Positions 36,518 to 46,395 of a DNA stretch of 64,000 bases are shown here, piece by piece (the first letter of the stretch is position 1; each line of letters begins with the position of its first letter). The DNA comes from Psychroflexus maritimus (GTDB taxonomy: Bacteria; Bacteroidota; Bacteroidia; Flavobacteriales; Flavobacteriaceae). Where the stretch lies: assembly GCF_011089875.1 (NCBI RefSeq), contig NZ_JAANAS010000002.1, positions 32,554-96,553 of the forward strand. Direction: 5' to 3'. The notes below the pieces were generated by a model, which was not told the origin of the DNA, did not search any database, and saw only the letters and a program-made list of their open reading frames with translations. The translations under genes were made by a program, and so were the position numbers.

Positions 36518-36970
36518 ATGGAAGTTATATTAAAAAAAGACGTTGAAAAATTAGGATTTGCCGATGATATTGTTGAGGTTAAAAATGGTTATGGACGTAA
36601 CTACTTAATCCCACAAAAACTTGCTGTTTTAGCTACTCCTTCTGCTAAGAAAGTGTTGGCTGAAAACCTAAGACAACGTGCTCACAAAGAAGAAAAGATT
36701 ATTGATGATGCAAAGCAACAAGCTGAGACATTAAATAAGATTGAAGATTTGAAAATTGCTGCTAAAGCAGGTAAAGATGATAAATTATTTGGTAGTATTA
36801 CTACACAAGATTTAAGTGATGCTCTTGCAAAAGAAGGTGTTGAAGTGGATAAAAAATTCATTTCTATCTTTGGAGGCAACATTAAGCGTCTTGGACAATA
36901 CGAAGCTAAAATCCGTTTTCACAGAGAAGTTATTTCAGATTTAACTTTTGATGTGGTAGGTGAAGCATAA
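36518..36970 (+). CDS. rplI: 50S ribosomal protein bL9
   Basis: A 150-residue bL9 with the N-terminal rRNA-binding domain (MEVILKKDVEKLGFADDIVEVKNGYGRNYLIP in part, about 1-45), a long connecting helix (about 45-75) and a C-terminal domain starting LFGSITTQDLSDAL. Last gene of the operon, closed by the hairpin at 36988-37013. Confidence 0.98.
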   Translation: MEVILKKDVEKLGFADDIVEVKNGYGRNYLIPQKLAVLATPSAKKVLAENLRQRAHKEEKIIDDAKQQAETLNKIEDLKIAAKAGKDDKLFGSITTQDLSDALAKEGVEVDKKFISIFGGNIKRLGQYEAKIRFHREVISDLTFDVVGEA

Positions 36971-36987
36971 TTCAATAACACATTGTT

Positions 36988-37017
36988 AAAAGCCTACTCC
37001 ATGAGTGGGCTTTTTTT
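36988..37017 (+). terminator. Terminator of the ribosomal-protein operon
   Basis: AAAGCCTACTC and GAGTGGGCTTT form an 11-bp stem with one U.G pair and a 3-4-nt loop, followed by a T run (37010-37017). Confidence 0.88.
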
Positions 37018-37030
37018 ATATATTTAACCT

Positions 37031-37510
37031 ATGAAATACGAACGTTTAACGCGCGAACAGTTAGAGGAATTGCACGAAGAATTTGCTCGTTTTTTAGCCT
37101 CGCAGCAAATTACAAAAGAAGAATGGGATAAAATTAAAACTGACCAACCTAAAGTGGCTGAAGAAGAATTAGACTTATTTAGCGATTTAGTTTGGGAAGG
37201 TGTACTGAATAAAGTAGAATACATAGAACATTTTTCTCCTCAGCATATTTTTCTCTTCCATTTTCAAGAAGAAGTAATTGACCTAATTGGAATTAAATTG
37301 GATAATCAAGCGGTTGATTTACAAACTACGGAAGGATACAATTGGCTGCGCAATAACTTAATGAATGAAGATGTTAATTTATACACTTCTCAAAAACCCA
37401 TTACAGAAGACCGAAATAAAGATATCTTTGCACTTGTAAAACAAGGTGCAAGAATAACTAAAGGCGATTTATACCAGTATTTTCAGAAAATCATTCAACC
37501 TACAAAATAA
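37031..37510 (+). CDS. DUF6495 family protein
   Basis: A 159-residue acidic cytoplasmic protein of a family confined to Bacteroidetes (DUF6495). It begins MKYERLTREQLEELHEEFARFLASQ (in part), has several acidic helices (TKEEWDKIKT, AEEELDLFSDLVWEGVL) and a C-terminal segment ARITKGDLYQYFQKII. No catalytic motif is visible. It lies just past the rplI terminator and 26 bp before hisS, so co-expression with hisS is likely. Function unknown. Confidence 0.8.
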   Translation: MKYERLTREQLEELHEEFARFLASQQITKEEWDKIKTDQPKVAEEELDLFSDLVWEGVLNKVEYIEHFSPQHIFLFHFQEEVIDLIGIKLDNQAVDLQTTEGYNWLRNNLMNEDVNLYTSQKPITEDRNKDIFALVKQGARITKGDLYQYFQKIIQPTK

Positions 37511-37536
37511 CATTTGAACTGCTAAATTTTGAATCA

Positions 37537-38910
37537 ATGGCCACAAAACCAAGCTTACCTAAAGGAACTCGCGACTTTTCTCCCCTAGAAGTTGAACGCA
37601 GAGAGTACATTAAGTCAGTAGTTACCAAAAACTTTAAAAAATATGGGTTTCAAGCCATTGAAACTCCCTCTTTTGAAAATAATTCTACCTTATTGGGGAA
37701 GTATGGTGAAGAAGGCGATCGACTTATCTTCAAGCTGTTGAATTCCGGAAATTTCCTAAAAAAGACTAATCCTGAAGATTATAAAAACCAAGATATTCAA
37801 AAGCTTGGGCTTCAAATTACTGAAAAATCTTTGCGTTATGATTTAACCGTTCCTTTTGCAAGGTATGTGGTTATGCATCAAAACGAACTTGACTTTCCCT
37901 TTAAACGTTACCAAATTCAGCCAGTTTGGCGCGCAGATCGCCCACAAAAAGGCCGCTATCGTGAGTTTTATCAATGTGATGCTGACGCGGTTGGAAGCAA
38001 AAGCCTTTTTCAGGAAATCGATTTTATTCATCTTTACGACGATGTGTTCACCAATTTAAAAATCAAAGGCGTTAAGATTCAGGTGAATAACCGGAAGATT
38101 TTGTCGGGAATTGCAGAAATCATTGGTGCTACTCATCAACTAATTGACTTCACCGTGGCCTTAGATAAATTAGACAAAATAGGTAGAAAAGGAGTAGAGG
38201 AGGAGATGTTAGCCAAAGGAATTACTCAAGAGGCTATTAATCAGCTTTCGCCCATTTTTGAAGCTAGCGGTAACTTTGAAGAACAATTAGGTGTTTTAAG
38301 TGATTTACTTTCAGCTTCTGAAATAGGTAAACAAGGTATTGAAGAACTTCAATTCATAGCTCAAGCCATTGAAAAAATGCCTTTGAAATCGGCCAGCCTT
38401 GTTTTGAATATTACACTTGCCCGCGGATTAGATTATTACACCGGCTGTATTTTTGAAGTAGCCCCCCCTGAAGAGGTAAAACTTGGAAGCATTGGTGGAG
38501 GCGGAAGATATGACGATTTGACCAGCATTTTTGGACTAAAAGATGTTTCAGGAGTTGGAATTTCTTTCGGTTTAGATCGTATTTATTTGGTTTTAGAACA
38601 ACTAAATTTGTTTCCTGAAAGCTTAGCTACAGGTAGTAAAGCTTTATTTATTAATTTCGGCGAAAAAGAAGCAATGTATTGTTTGCAGGCAGTTCATCAT
38701 TTAAGAGCGAAGGGTGTAGCCGTAGAATTGTATCCTGATGCTGCTAAAATGAAAAAGCAAATGAATTACGCCAACAAGCGAAATTTTCCTTTTGTAGTTT
38801 TAGCTGGCGAATCTGAGTTACAGGCCAACAAATTTACCTTGAAAAACATGCGAAGTGGAGAACAAAATCTTTTCACTTTTGAAGAACTCTTTGCCTATTT
38901 AAACATGTAG
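37537..38910 (+). CDS. hisS: Histidyl-tRNA synthetase
   Basis: A 457-residue class II aminoacyl-tRNA synthetase. Class II motif 1 region: PKGTRDFSPLEVERREYI; motif 2: RYQIQPVWRADRPQKGRYREFYQCD (in part, Arg-rich loop); histidine A motif LARGLDYYTGCIFEV; motif 3 GIGGGGRYDDLTSIFG and GVGISFGLDRIY (in part). The C-terminal ~95 residues form the anticodon-binding domain. Length is slightly above bacterial average (420-430) but normal for Bacteroidetes. Confidence 0.97.
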   Translation: MATKPSLPKGTRDFSPLEVERREYIKSVVTKNFKKYGFQAIETPSFENNSTLLGKYGEEGDRLIFKLLNSGNFLKKTNPEDYKNQDIQKLGLQITEKSLRYDLTVPFARYVVMHQNELDFPFKRYQIQPVWRADRPQKGRYREFYQCDADAVGSKSLFQEIDFIHLYDDVFTNLKIKGVKIQVNNRKILSGIAEIIGATHQLIDFTVALDKLDKIGRKGVEEEMLAKGITQEAINQLSPIFEASGNFEEQLGVLSDLLSASEIGKQGIEELQFIAQAIEKMPLKSASLVLNITLARGLDYYTGCIFEVAPPEEVKLGSIGGGGRYDDLTSIFGLKDVSGVGISFGLDRIYLVLEQLNLFPESLATGSKALFINFGEKEAMYCLQAVHHLRAKGVAVELYPDAAKMKKQMNYANKRNFPFVVLAGESELQANKFTLKNMRSGEQNLFTFEELFAYLNM

Positions 38911-39029
38911 CTGTTCAATTAAATTGAAGAAGTAAATTGCTATGTTTTTGTGTCAATTCTCTAAAAAGAAATAAGCTTTAAACTTAGATTTTCGTTATTT
39001 TTATTTCTTATTTTTACGAAAAAAATAAA

Positions 39030-39488
39030 ATGACTAATAACGATGTTTTTAAACGTATTCGATTTATAGAAGATTTTACAAATTTACAATTGATTGATGT
39101 GTTTAATGAGGTTGATTTTAAAGTTGAACAGGAAGTTATAAAAGCTTGGCAAAAGAAAGAAGACCAACCTGAGTTTAAAATGATCACTGATGTTGAATTA
39201 GCTCTTTTTTTAAATGGACTCATCAACATAAAACGCGGCAAAAAACCGGGAGCTAAACCGCCCTTGGAAACTGAATTAGAAAACAACGATGTTTTAAAAA
39301 AACTGAAAATAGCTTATCAATTAACCAGTGATGATATTTTAAAATTATTCAAGTCTAAAGGAAAGAAAGTTAGCAAAAATGAGCTAAGTGCTTTTTTAAG
39401 AAATCCAGATCAAGCTCAATACCGTGTTTTACAGGATCAATACTTGCGTAATTTTATGTCTGCCTTGCAAGTACATTTAAAAAAATAA
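39030..39488 (+). CDS. DUF1456 family protein (YehS-like)
   Basis: A 152-residue protein with two tandem copies of the DUF1456 repeat: the first NDVFKRIRFIEDFTNLQLIDVF (residues 3-24, in part) and the second NDVLKKLKIAYQLTSDDILKLF (residues about 86-107, in part), each followed by a conserved C-terminal part with LFLNGLI or AFLRNP. Family found in many proteobacteria and Bacteroidetes; function not established. It lies alone between hisS and the opposing comM. Confidence 0.9.
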   Translation: MTNNDVFKRIRFIEDFTNLQLIDVFNEVDFKVEQEVIKAWQKKEDQPEFKMITDVELALFLNGLINIKRGKKPGAKPPLETELENNDVLKKLKIAYQLTSDDILKLFKSKGKKVSKNELSAFLRNPDQAQYRVLQDQYLRNFMSALQVHLKK

Positions 39489-39521
39489 AATCCGTTGTTT
39501 GTTTTTATTTACATCTTAAAT

Positions 39522-41060
39522 TTATCCTAACCACCCGTCTCGATCCAAACTTCTGTATTGAATAGCTTCGCTGATATGGGTAGTTTGAATTTGTTCACTA
39601 GCTTCTAAATCAGCTATTGTTCTCGCTACTTTTAATATTCGGTCATAGGCTCTGGCTGATAAATTAAGTCTTTCCATAGCTGTTTTAAGCATGGTTTTAG
39701 AAGCTTCATCTAGCGCACAAAAGGTTCTTATTTGTTTAACTCCCATCTGAGCATTGTAATGAATTTTTTCAGTAGAATTAAAGCGTTGAGTTTGTATTTC
39801 TCTAGCTTTGGTTACTCGTTTTCTAATTTCAACAGAAGATTCACCTTTTCGCTCGTCACTTAATTTATCAAATGGAACTGGGGTTACTTCTATGTGAATA
39901 TCAATTCGGTCTAAGAGTGGGCCGGAAATTTTACTTAAATAACGTTGCATTTCAGCAGGCGAAGAAGAAACTGGTGCTTCTGGATCGTTGAAATAACCTC
40001 CTGGACTTGGATTCATGCTAGCAACTAGCATAAAGCTTGACGGATAAGTGACTGTAAATTTTGCCCTCGAAATGGTTACCTCTCGGTCTTCTAAAGGTTG
40101 GCGCATAACTTCTAAAACAGTGCGTTTAAATTCAGGTAATTCGTCTAAAAACAAAACTCCATTATGTGAAAGAGAGATTTCGCCTGGTTGGGGATAAGTC
40201 CCGCCACCAACTAGAGCAACATCAGAAATGGTATGATGCGGACTTCTAAATGGGCGTTCAGACATTAACCCCACATTTTCCTTCACTTTACCTACTACTG
40301 AATGAATTTTGGTGGTTTCTAAAGCTTCGTCTAAAGACATTGGGGGTAAAATACTTGGTAAACGTTTGGCTAACATTGTTTTACCCGAACCTGGGGGACC
40401 TATCATAATGATATTGTGACCACCAGCGGCGGCAATTTCCATACAGCGCTTTATAGACTCTTGACCTTTCACGTCAGCAAAGTCAAATTCTGGATGAGCC
40501 AAATTTTCATAAAATAATTCCTTGAGGTTAACCGTGGTCTTTTCTAACTCAGTTCCTTTATTAAAAAAATCGACAACCTCAGATATATTTTCAATTCCAT
40601 GTACATCAAGTCCGTCAACAATGGCCGCTTCTTTTGCGTTTTGAATTGGAAGGATAAAACCTTTGTAGCCTTCTTCTTTGGCTTTTATGGCAATGGGTAA
40701 AGCACCTTTTATGGGTTGAAGCCCACCATCTAAAGAAAGTTCGCCCATAATAATGTATTGGTCAAGCTTTTCGGTTTCTAACTGAGAAGAAGCCCCCATA
40801 ATTCCTAAAGCTATACTTAAATCGTAAGCAGAGCCTTCCTTTCGCAAATCGGCTGGTGCCATATTTATGGTAATACGCTTGCCAGGAAATTCAAAATTAT
40901 TGTTTTTTAAAGCCGCTTGAATTCGGTAACTACTTTCTCTAATAGCATTATCAGGCAATCCAACCAAATGGTAACCAATACCTCTAACTGTATTTACTTC
41001 AATGGTAATGGTTTGTGCTTCGACACCAAAGACTGCACTTCCGTATAATTTAACTAACAT
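39522..41060 (-). CDS. comM: ComM/YifB Mg-chelatase-like AAA+ ATPase
   Basis: A 512-residue AAA+ helicase-type ATPase. An N-terminal Lon-like S5 fold domain (about 1-170, with HLVGLPDNAIRESSYRIQAAL in part) is followed by Walker A GPPGSGKT near 220, Walker B LFLDELPEF, sensor-like NPSPGGYF and the Mg-chelatase C-terminal domain (YDRILKVARTIADLE). In transformable bacteria ComM promotes branch migration during natural transformation; most Bacteroidetes carry it. Single-gene unit. Confidence 0.95.
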   Translation of the reverse strand: MLVKLYGSAVFGVEAQTITIEVNTVRGIGYHLVGLPDNAIRESSYRIQAALKNNNFEFPGKRITINMAPADLRKEGSAYDLSIALGIMGASSQLETEKLDQYIIMGELSLDGGLQPIKGALPIAIKAKEEGYKGFILPIQNAKEAAIVDGLDVHGIENISEVVDFFNKGTELEKTTVNLKELFYENLAHPEFDFADVKGQESIKRCMEIAAAGGHNIIMIGPPGSGKTMLAKRLPSILPPMSLDEALETTKIHSVVGKVKENVGLMSERPFRSPHHTISDVALVGGGTYPQPGEISLSHNGVLFLDELPEFKRTVLEVMRQPLEDREVTISRAKFTVTYPSSFMLVASMNPSPGGYFNDPEAPVSSSPAEMQRYLSKISGPLLDRIDIHIEVTPVPFDKLSDERKGESSVEIRKRVTKAREIQTQRFNSTEKIHYNAQMGVKQIRTFCALDEASKTMLKTAMERLNLSARAYDRILKVARTIADLEASEQIQTTHISEAIQYRSLDRDGWLG

Positions 41061-41242
41061 AGATGAAGATGTTTAAATTGATGGAGTAAATTTAAATAAA
41101 AAATTTGACTTTCAAAATAACTTGCTTCAACTCCTTTACTTTATAGACATAGGAACTGCTTAACAGGGTTTTAAATTTGAGTTTTAATGCTGTTGGAAAG
41201 TAAAATTAAATAAACTTTGTAGCTTTTGATGTGAGACTAAAA

Positions 41243-41650
41243 TTAGTCTAAAAACTGCTCTAACACACTAGGATTGATGGCTGAATGTGAGCTGTGATGG
41301 ACTAAGTTTTGATTTTTTAAAATAATTAGTTGAGGCGATTGATGAAGTACTTGAAATTCATGAGCAATTTCTGTTGAAATATCTCGGTAGCTCAACAAGT
41401 CTAGGTAAAAAAACTTAACGTCCTCACGTTCTAAATATTTATTGTTTTGAAATCTATTCCAAACCATACTGCTAATTCCGCATCGGGTTGAGTGTTTAAA
41501 AATAACCACTAAATTTTGCTTAGATAGTTCTTTTAAATAATCAATCTGTTCATGTTTTGTAATCGTTAACCAAGGAGATGCTTTTTGCTCTTCATTAGTA
41601 GGTGTTTTTGGTTTATTTTTCCTTGAAAATAAACGATTTAAGAAACTCAT
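41243..41650 (-). CDS. ytxJ: YtxJ, bacillithiol-system redox-active protein
   Basis: A 135-residue thioredoxin-fold protein (DUF2847). After a basic N-terminal extension (about 1-28) comes IDYLKELSKQNLVVIFKHSTRCGISSMVWNRF (in part): a single conserved Cys (Cys56, in HSTRCGIS) as in monothiol bacilliredoxins, and the cis-proline motif in HQSPQLIIL. It would act on S-bacillithiolated proteins, implying that this organism makes bacillithiol, known for parts of the Bacteroidota. Short, single-gene transcript. Confidence 0.9.
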   Translation of the reverse strand: MSFLNRLFSRKNKPKTPTNEEQKASPWLTITKHEQIDYLKELSKQNLVVIFKHSTRCGISSMVWNRFQNNKYLEREDVKFFYLDLLSYRDISTEIAHEFQVLHQSPQLIILKNQNLVHHSSHSAINPSVLEQFLD

Positions 41651-41861
41651 TTTTTATTTTCAAAGGTAATCTTTTTTGCAATAAGTGATATAAATCTAAT
41701 TGTAAAAAACCGAATCATCAAGTTACTTTCTTCATTTTTTCTTACTTTTTAGCGTCAAAAAGTCATTAATTTTTGAATAATTTAAGACAAAATGGCGTAT
41801 TTTAATTCGGGCATATTTATTGAAAACTGGTTAATGGGTTAAATTATAAAATAGAATAAAA

Positions 41862-44468
41862 ATGAATTTTAATAACTTCACAATTAAATCGCAAGAAGCT
41901 GTTCAACAAGCACAGCAAATTGCACAAGAACTCGGTCATCAGCAGATTGAGAACGAGCACCTAATGAAAGCTATTAGTATTGTTGACAAAAATGTACTTC
42001 CTTTTTTATTGAAAAAATTAGGAGTAAACACTTCCTTGTTTCAGCAAATTTTAGATAAAAGTTTAGAAAGTCTTCCAAAAGTAAGCGGAGGTGATTTAAT
42101 GCTTTCAAGAGAAGCAGGCAAGTCATTAAACGAGGCTTCTATACAAGCTAAGAAGGGAGGTGATGAGTATGTTTCAATTGAGCATATAATCCTAGGAATT
42201 TTTAAATCAAATTCAAAAGCGGCCCAGATTTTAAAAGATCAAGGGGTTTCTGAAAAAAACTTGAATGAAGCCATTGCATCACTTCGTCAAGGCGAAAAAG
42301 TCACTTCGCAAAGTGCAGAAGATACTTATAATTCGCTTGATAAATATGCAAAAAATTTAAATCAATTAGCCGAAGAAGGGAAATTAGACCCGGTAATTGG
42401 AAGAGACGAGGAAATTAGGCGTATTCTCCAGATTTTATCTAGAAGAACCAAAAATAATCCAATGTTAGTTGGAGAACCTGGAACTGGTAAAACGGCTATT
42501 GCTGAAGGTTTAGCTCACCGAATTATTGCTGGTGATGTACCTGAAAACCTAAAGTCTAAGAAGATTTACTCCTTAGATATGGGGGCTTTAATTGCGGGTG
42601 CTAAGTACAAAGGTGAATTTGAAGAACGCTTAAAGTCAGTTATTAAAGAAGTAACAGGAAGTTCTGGCGATATCGTGTTATTTATTGATGAAATTCACAC
42701 GCTAGTTGGTGCAGGTGGGGGACAAGGTGCAATGGATGCAGCTAATATTCTCAAACCCGCTTTAGCTCGGGGAGAATTACGCGCAATTGGTGCAACAACA
42801 CTTGACGAGTTCCAGAAGTATTTTGAAAAAGATAAAGCTCTAGAACGACGATTTCAAAAAGTGGTGGTGGATGAACCCGATACTGAATCGGCTATATCAA
42901 TACTTCGTGGTATAAAGGAAAAATACGAAACTCACCATAAGGTGCGAATTAAAGATAATGCTATTATTGGAGCTGTAGAGCTTTCACAGCGTTACATTAC
43001 TAATCGATTTTTACCTGATAAAGCCATCGACTTAATGGACGAGGCGGCTTCAAAATTGCGTATGGAAATTAATTCAAAACCAGAAGAATTAGATGTTTTG
43101 GACAGAAAAATCATGCAATTAGAGATAGAAATTGAAGCCATTAAGCGCGAAAATGATGAGAATAAGCTGAAAAATCTACGGGCTGAACTTTCTGAACTAA
43201 AGGAAGAAAGAAATAGCATTAATGCACAATGGATGAATGAAAAGGATTTGGTGGAAAGTATTCAGCAAACCAAAAAAGACATTGAAGACTTTAAGCTTGA
43301 GGCAGACCGAGCAGAACGCGACGGAGATTATGGAAAAGTAGCTGAAATTCGCTACGGGAAAGTTAAAGAAGCACAAGAAAAACTTGAAAAATTACAGACT
43401 CAAGTTGAAGAGCAAAAGTCAGGTCAAACCTTAATTAAAGAAGAGGTGAATTACGATGATATTGCTGAAGTGGTTGCTAAATGGACAGGAATTCCGGTAA
43501 CCAAAATGCTTCAGTCTGAACGTGAGAAATTACTTAAACTTGAAGATGAACTGCATAAGCGAGTAGTGGGACAAGAAGAAGCTATTGAAGCCGTGAGTGA
43601 TGCTGTACGTAGAAGTCGCTCGGGTTTACAAGACGAGAAAAAACCTATTGGTTCCTTCTTGTTTTTAGGAACCACAGGAGTTGGTAAAACCGAATTAGCA
43701 AAATCCTTAGCGGAATATTTGTTTGATGATGAAAACGCAATGACTAGGATTGATATGAGTGAATACCAAGAACGTCATTCGGTTTCTAGATTGGTGGGGG
43801 CGCCTCCAGGTTATGTTGGTTATGATGAAGGCGGTCAATTAACTGAAGCAGTTAGACGAAGACCTTATTCTGTAGTGCTTTTAGACGAAATTGAAAAAGC
43901 ACATCCCGACACTTTCAATATTTTGTTGCAAGTGCTTGATGAAGGACGTTTAACCGACAATAAAGGTCGAGTTGCTGATTTCAAGAATAGCATTATAATC
44001 ATGACTTCCAACATGGGAAGCCACATTATTCAAGAAAAATTTGAAGCCATTGAATCGGCAGATGAGGCTATGGACAAAGCTAAAAAAGAAGTTCTAAACT
44101 TGTTGAGAAAGAGTGTACGACCTGAATTCTTAAACCGAATTGATGACATTATCATGTTTACTCCTTTAAGTAAAACGGATATTAAAAAAATTGTTGATTT
44201 ACAATTAAAAGGACTTCAGAAAATTTTGTTAAAGCAGGGAATAACCTTAGATGCTACTGAAGAAGCAAAGCAACATTTAGCTCATATTGGTTTTGATCCA
44301 CAATACGGCGCAAGACCAGTAAAAAGAGTAATTCAACGGGAAGTTTTAAATAAGCTTTCGAAAGAGATTTTAGCGGAAAAGGTAAAAACTGATAGTATTG
44401 TATTACTCGATCAGTTTGACGGTAAATTGGTGTTTAGAAACCAAACTGAGATTGCTGCTAGCGAATAA
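41862..44468 (+). CDS. clpB: ATP-dependent disaggregase ClpB
   Basis: An 868-residue Hsp100 chaperone. N-terminal Clp-N repeats (about 1-145; [29 protein letters not shown] in part), first AAA+ with Walker [10 protein letters not shown] near 203, a coiled-coil middle domain (about 400-530, from [20 protein letters not shown] in part), then second AAA+ with GTTGVGKTE near 605 and the C-terminal small domain ([15 protein letters not shown]). It resolves aggregated proteins with DnaK. The upstream 200 bp shows no consensus TAnnTTTG box, compatible with stress-specific control. Confidence 0.98.
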   Translation: MNFNNFTIKSQEAVQQAQQIAQELGHQQIENEHLMKAISIVDKNVLPFLLKKLGVNTSLFQQILDKSLESLPKVSGGDLMLSREAGKSLNEASIQAKKGGDEYVSIEHIILGIFKSNSKAAQILKDQGVSEKNLNEAIASLRQGEKVTSQSAEDTYNSLDKYAKNLNQLAEEGKLDPVIGRDEEIRRILQILSRRTKNNPMLVGEPGTGKTAIAEGLAHRIIAGDVPENLKSKKIYSLDMGALIAGAKYKGEFEERLKSVIKEVTGSSGDIVLFIDEIHTLVGAGGGQGAMDAANILKPALARGELRAIGATTLDEFQKYFEKDKALERRFQKVVVDEPDTESAISILRGIKEKYETHHKVRIKDNAIIGAVELSQRYITNRFLPDKAIDLMDEAASKLRMEINSKPEELDVLDRKIMQLEIEIEAIKRENDENKLKNLRAELSELKEERNSINAQWMNEKDLVESIQQTKKDIEDFKLEADRAERDGDYGKVAEIRYGKVKEAQEKLEKLQTQVEEQKSGQTLIKEEVNYDDIAEVVAKWTGIPVTKMLQSEREKLLKLEDELHKRVVGQEEAIEAVSDAVRRSRSGLQDEKKPIGSFLFLGTTGVGKTELAKSLAEYLFDDENAMTRIDMSEYQERHSVSRLVGAPPGYVGYDEGGQLTEAVRRRPYSVVLLDEIEKAHPDTFNILLQVLDEGRLTDNKGRVADFKNSIIIMTSNMGSHIIQEKFEAIESADEAMDKAKKEVLNLLRKSVRPEFLNRIDDIIMFTPLSKTDIKKIVDLQLKGLQKILLKQGITLDATEEAKQHLAHIGFDPQYGARPVKRVIQREVLNKLSKEILAEKVKTDSIVLLDQFDGKLVFRNQTEIAASE

Positions 44469-44493
44469 TTTTAACGAGTTAGTTTAAACTAAA

Positions 44494-44535
44494 AATCGGC
44501 TTTGGATTTGTACATCTAAAGCCGATTATATTTTT
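44494..44535. terminator. Bidirectional terminator after clpB
   Basis: AATCGGCTTTGGA (44494-44506) pairs with TCTAAAGCCGATT (44515-44527), including one G.U pair, around an 8-nt loop; a T run (44530-44535) follows. It is placed between convergent clpB (+) and the MuiA-like gene (-). Confidence 0.85.
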
Positions 44536-44553
44536 TAATTTTGAAACGAAAAT

Positions 44554-46386
44554 CTATCGTTCTAAATTCACTCTTTCTCCTTTTGGAAAAGTGACTTTAT
44601 ACGAAAATTTATGTGTCTTTTTTGCTTTTGCCTCCAATACTACATTCCACGTTAAAATCCCCGTATCTTTTTCTAATTTAGCACCATCATAAGTTTCATC
44701 ACTAACCTTGATGTCGCTATTTTGTGAAATAGGTAATCGGTCTTCTAATTTAACTTCAATGTTTGTGTTTTTATTATTTCGAAGGCTAATTTCAAATTCC
44801 TTTTCTACAATTTGATTACTTCTAAAAAAGGATTTACTTTTCATCTTGTTGACTTGTTTACGTTCAGCCACAATGTTTTGATCGCTGCCTAGTGAAATCA
44901 AAAATTCATCAGCACTTGCATTCGCATCGATAAAAATAACGCTAACATAAGTATCTTCAAAATAAATACTGGCTTCACCTGGTAGCAAATCTAAAGTTTG
45001 CCAATCTTTAAGTGTACAAGTCAAATAAACTGTAGGATCTAAAACGGGTGCAACATAATATTCAAATTCAGCATCCAAATTTTGCTGATCTAATTTCACT
45101 TTTAAGGGTTCTTCATTAGATTGAATACTGTACTTTTTTGGTAATTGAAAACTCATTACGCTTAGTTGCTCAATTTTTTGAATTTTGCTAACTGCAGTAT
45201 TCAATTGTTTTTTCATTATACCTCCATAAGCGCTAACAACTACATCGTTCAATTGCTCACTAGAAGCTTGCATACGCAGATTAATTTGTTGCGCATAAAC
45301 GGGTAAGCGTTCATTTTGATAGCCTAGGTATCTAAACTCTAATTCTTTAGCGTTTTTTGGAATACCAATGTTATATTTTCCATCGAAATCTGTTTGGGTT
45401 CTTGTATTTGTTCCAATAAGTTGAATATCAACTCCTGGTAGTGGAGTCCCATAAGAATCTGTTACTAATCCTCTAACCTCATTAACATTTGGGTTATACT
45501 TATAATTACTTGCTCTGTTTAGGCTCAAACTTCTTTGCACAGGTCTATTAAAGTTCAAAAAATAGGGAAGTAGTGTTGGCTTTTGTCCACGTTGAATTGG
45601 ATCTGCAGTAGATAAGGTAAGGTCAACATCTTTCCAGTCGTCTCCTGTATTTTGATAAATATTGGCTTGGTATAAAAAATTAACAGGTGATTTTGTGTTT
45701 TTAGCTCTTAACTCATAGCTTGGATTCCAACCAGCATCATTCACCAAATAAGTGATTTCTAAAGAAGAGCTCTGTGAAATTTCACTGTTAAGTACTAATT
45801 TAATTTGACCTCTAGATTTTCTGTTTCTACCTTCCAGCTTATTGATTTCACGTTGAATACTTCCAATTTCTATCTGGAACTCATCACGTTCTTTTTTAAG
45901 TAGATACAATTGATTATTAATTTCTTCTGAACGTTGTCTGTAATAAGCCGCATAGTTTTTCAGTTGAGTTAAATTTGAATTAGCCTCATTTGAATTCAAT
46001 TTTTTGTTTTGAATCATGACCGATTTTTCAGCTTCTAAACCAGAAATACGACTTTCTTTCAACGAAATTTGATCTTTTAGCAGTTCAATTTGGCTTTTCA
46101 AATCTTTTAATTCAGCAGAAACCTTTTGTTGCTGTAAAAAAGTAACATCAAATTGAATGGAGTTGATACTTGCTTTATTTAGACCTCTTACTTGAATACT
46201 GTTGGCGTTAATATTCGGAGATAAATTAGAGAATATAAGTTCGTTATTTCCCTCTTTTAATTGAATTTTAGCTTGGGCTGAAATTTGTGCACCAGCAAGA
46301 AATACGGTTACTTTCTTTGTAATTAATTCGTAATCATTGGCTATGGCAAAACAAGGAACTAAAAATAACAGCAATATTTTTTTCAT
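44554..46386 (-). CDS. MuiA-like DUF4139 protein with SusC-type plug-like insert
   Basis: A 610-residue exported protein. Signal peptide 1-16, DUF4140-like N-terminal beta domain (about 20-90), coiled coil (about 85-190), then the DUF4139 domain split by an insert. Before the insert: LEITYLVNDAGWNPSYELRA (209-228). Insert 304-390: a CarboxypepD_reg-like fold, VRGLVTDSYGTPLPGVDIQL (304-323) to TDFDGKYNI, then LRMQASSEQLNDVVVSAYG (370-388), which looks like the start of a SusC/TonB-receptor plug. DUF4139 continues to the end (ILTWNVVLEAKAKKTHKFSYKV). Mucoidy-inhibitor A relatives are poorly known, and the role is unassigned. It is 9 bp downstream of a lipoprotein gene, in the same operon. Confidence 0.8.
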   Translation of the reverse strand: MKKILLLFLVPCFAIANDYELITKKVTVFLAGAQISAQAKIQLKEGNNELIFSNLSPNINANSIQVRGLNKASINSIQFDVTFLQQQKVSAELKDLKSQIELLKDQISLKESRISGLEAEKSVMIQNKKLNSNEANSNLTQLKNYAAYYRQRSEEINNQLYLLKKERDEFQIEIGSIQREINKLEGRNRKSRGQIKLVLNSEISQSSSLEITYLVNDAGWNPSYELRAKNTKSPVNFLYQANIYQNTGDDWKDVDLTLSTADPIQRGQKPTLLPYFLNFNRPVQRSLSLNRASNYKYNPNVNEVRGLVTDSYGTPLPGVDIQLIGTNTRTQTDFDGKYNIGIPKNAKELEFRYLGYQNERLPVYAQQINLRMQASSEQLNDVVVSAYGGIMKKQLNTAVSKIQKIEQLSVMSFQLPKKYSIQSNEEPLKVKLDQQNLDAEFEYYVAPVLDPTVYLTCTLKDWQTLDLLPGEASIYFEDTYVSVIFIDANASADEFLISLGSDQNIVAERKQVNKMKSKSFFRSNQIVEKEFEISLRNNKNTNIEVKLEDRLPISQNSDIKVSDETYDGAKLEKDTGILTWNVVLEAKAKKTHKFSYKVTFPKGERVNLER

Positions 46387-46395
46387 TCGTTTTAC

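Noticed and set aside
39522..41060. comM as a chelatase of chlorophyll or cobalamin synthesis
   Set aside because: The N-terminal Lon-like domain and the whole layout match ComM/YifB, and no chelatase partners are nearby.
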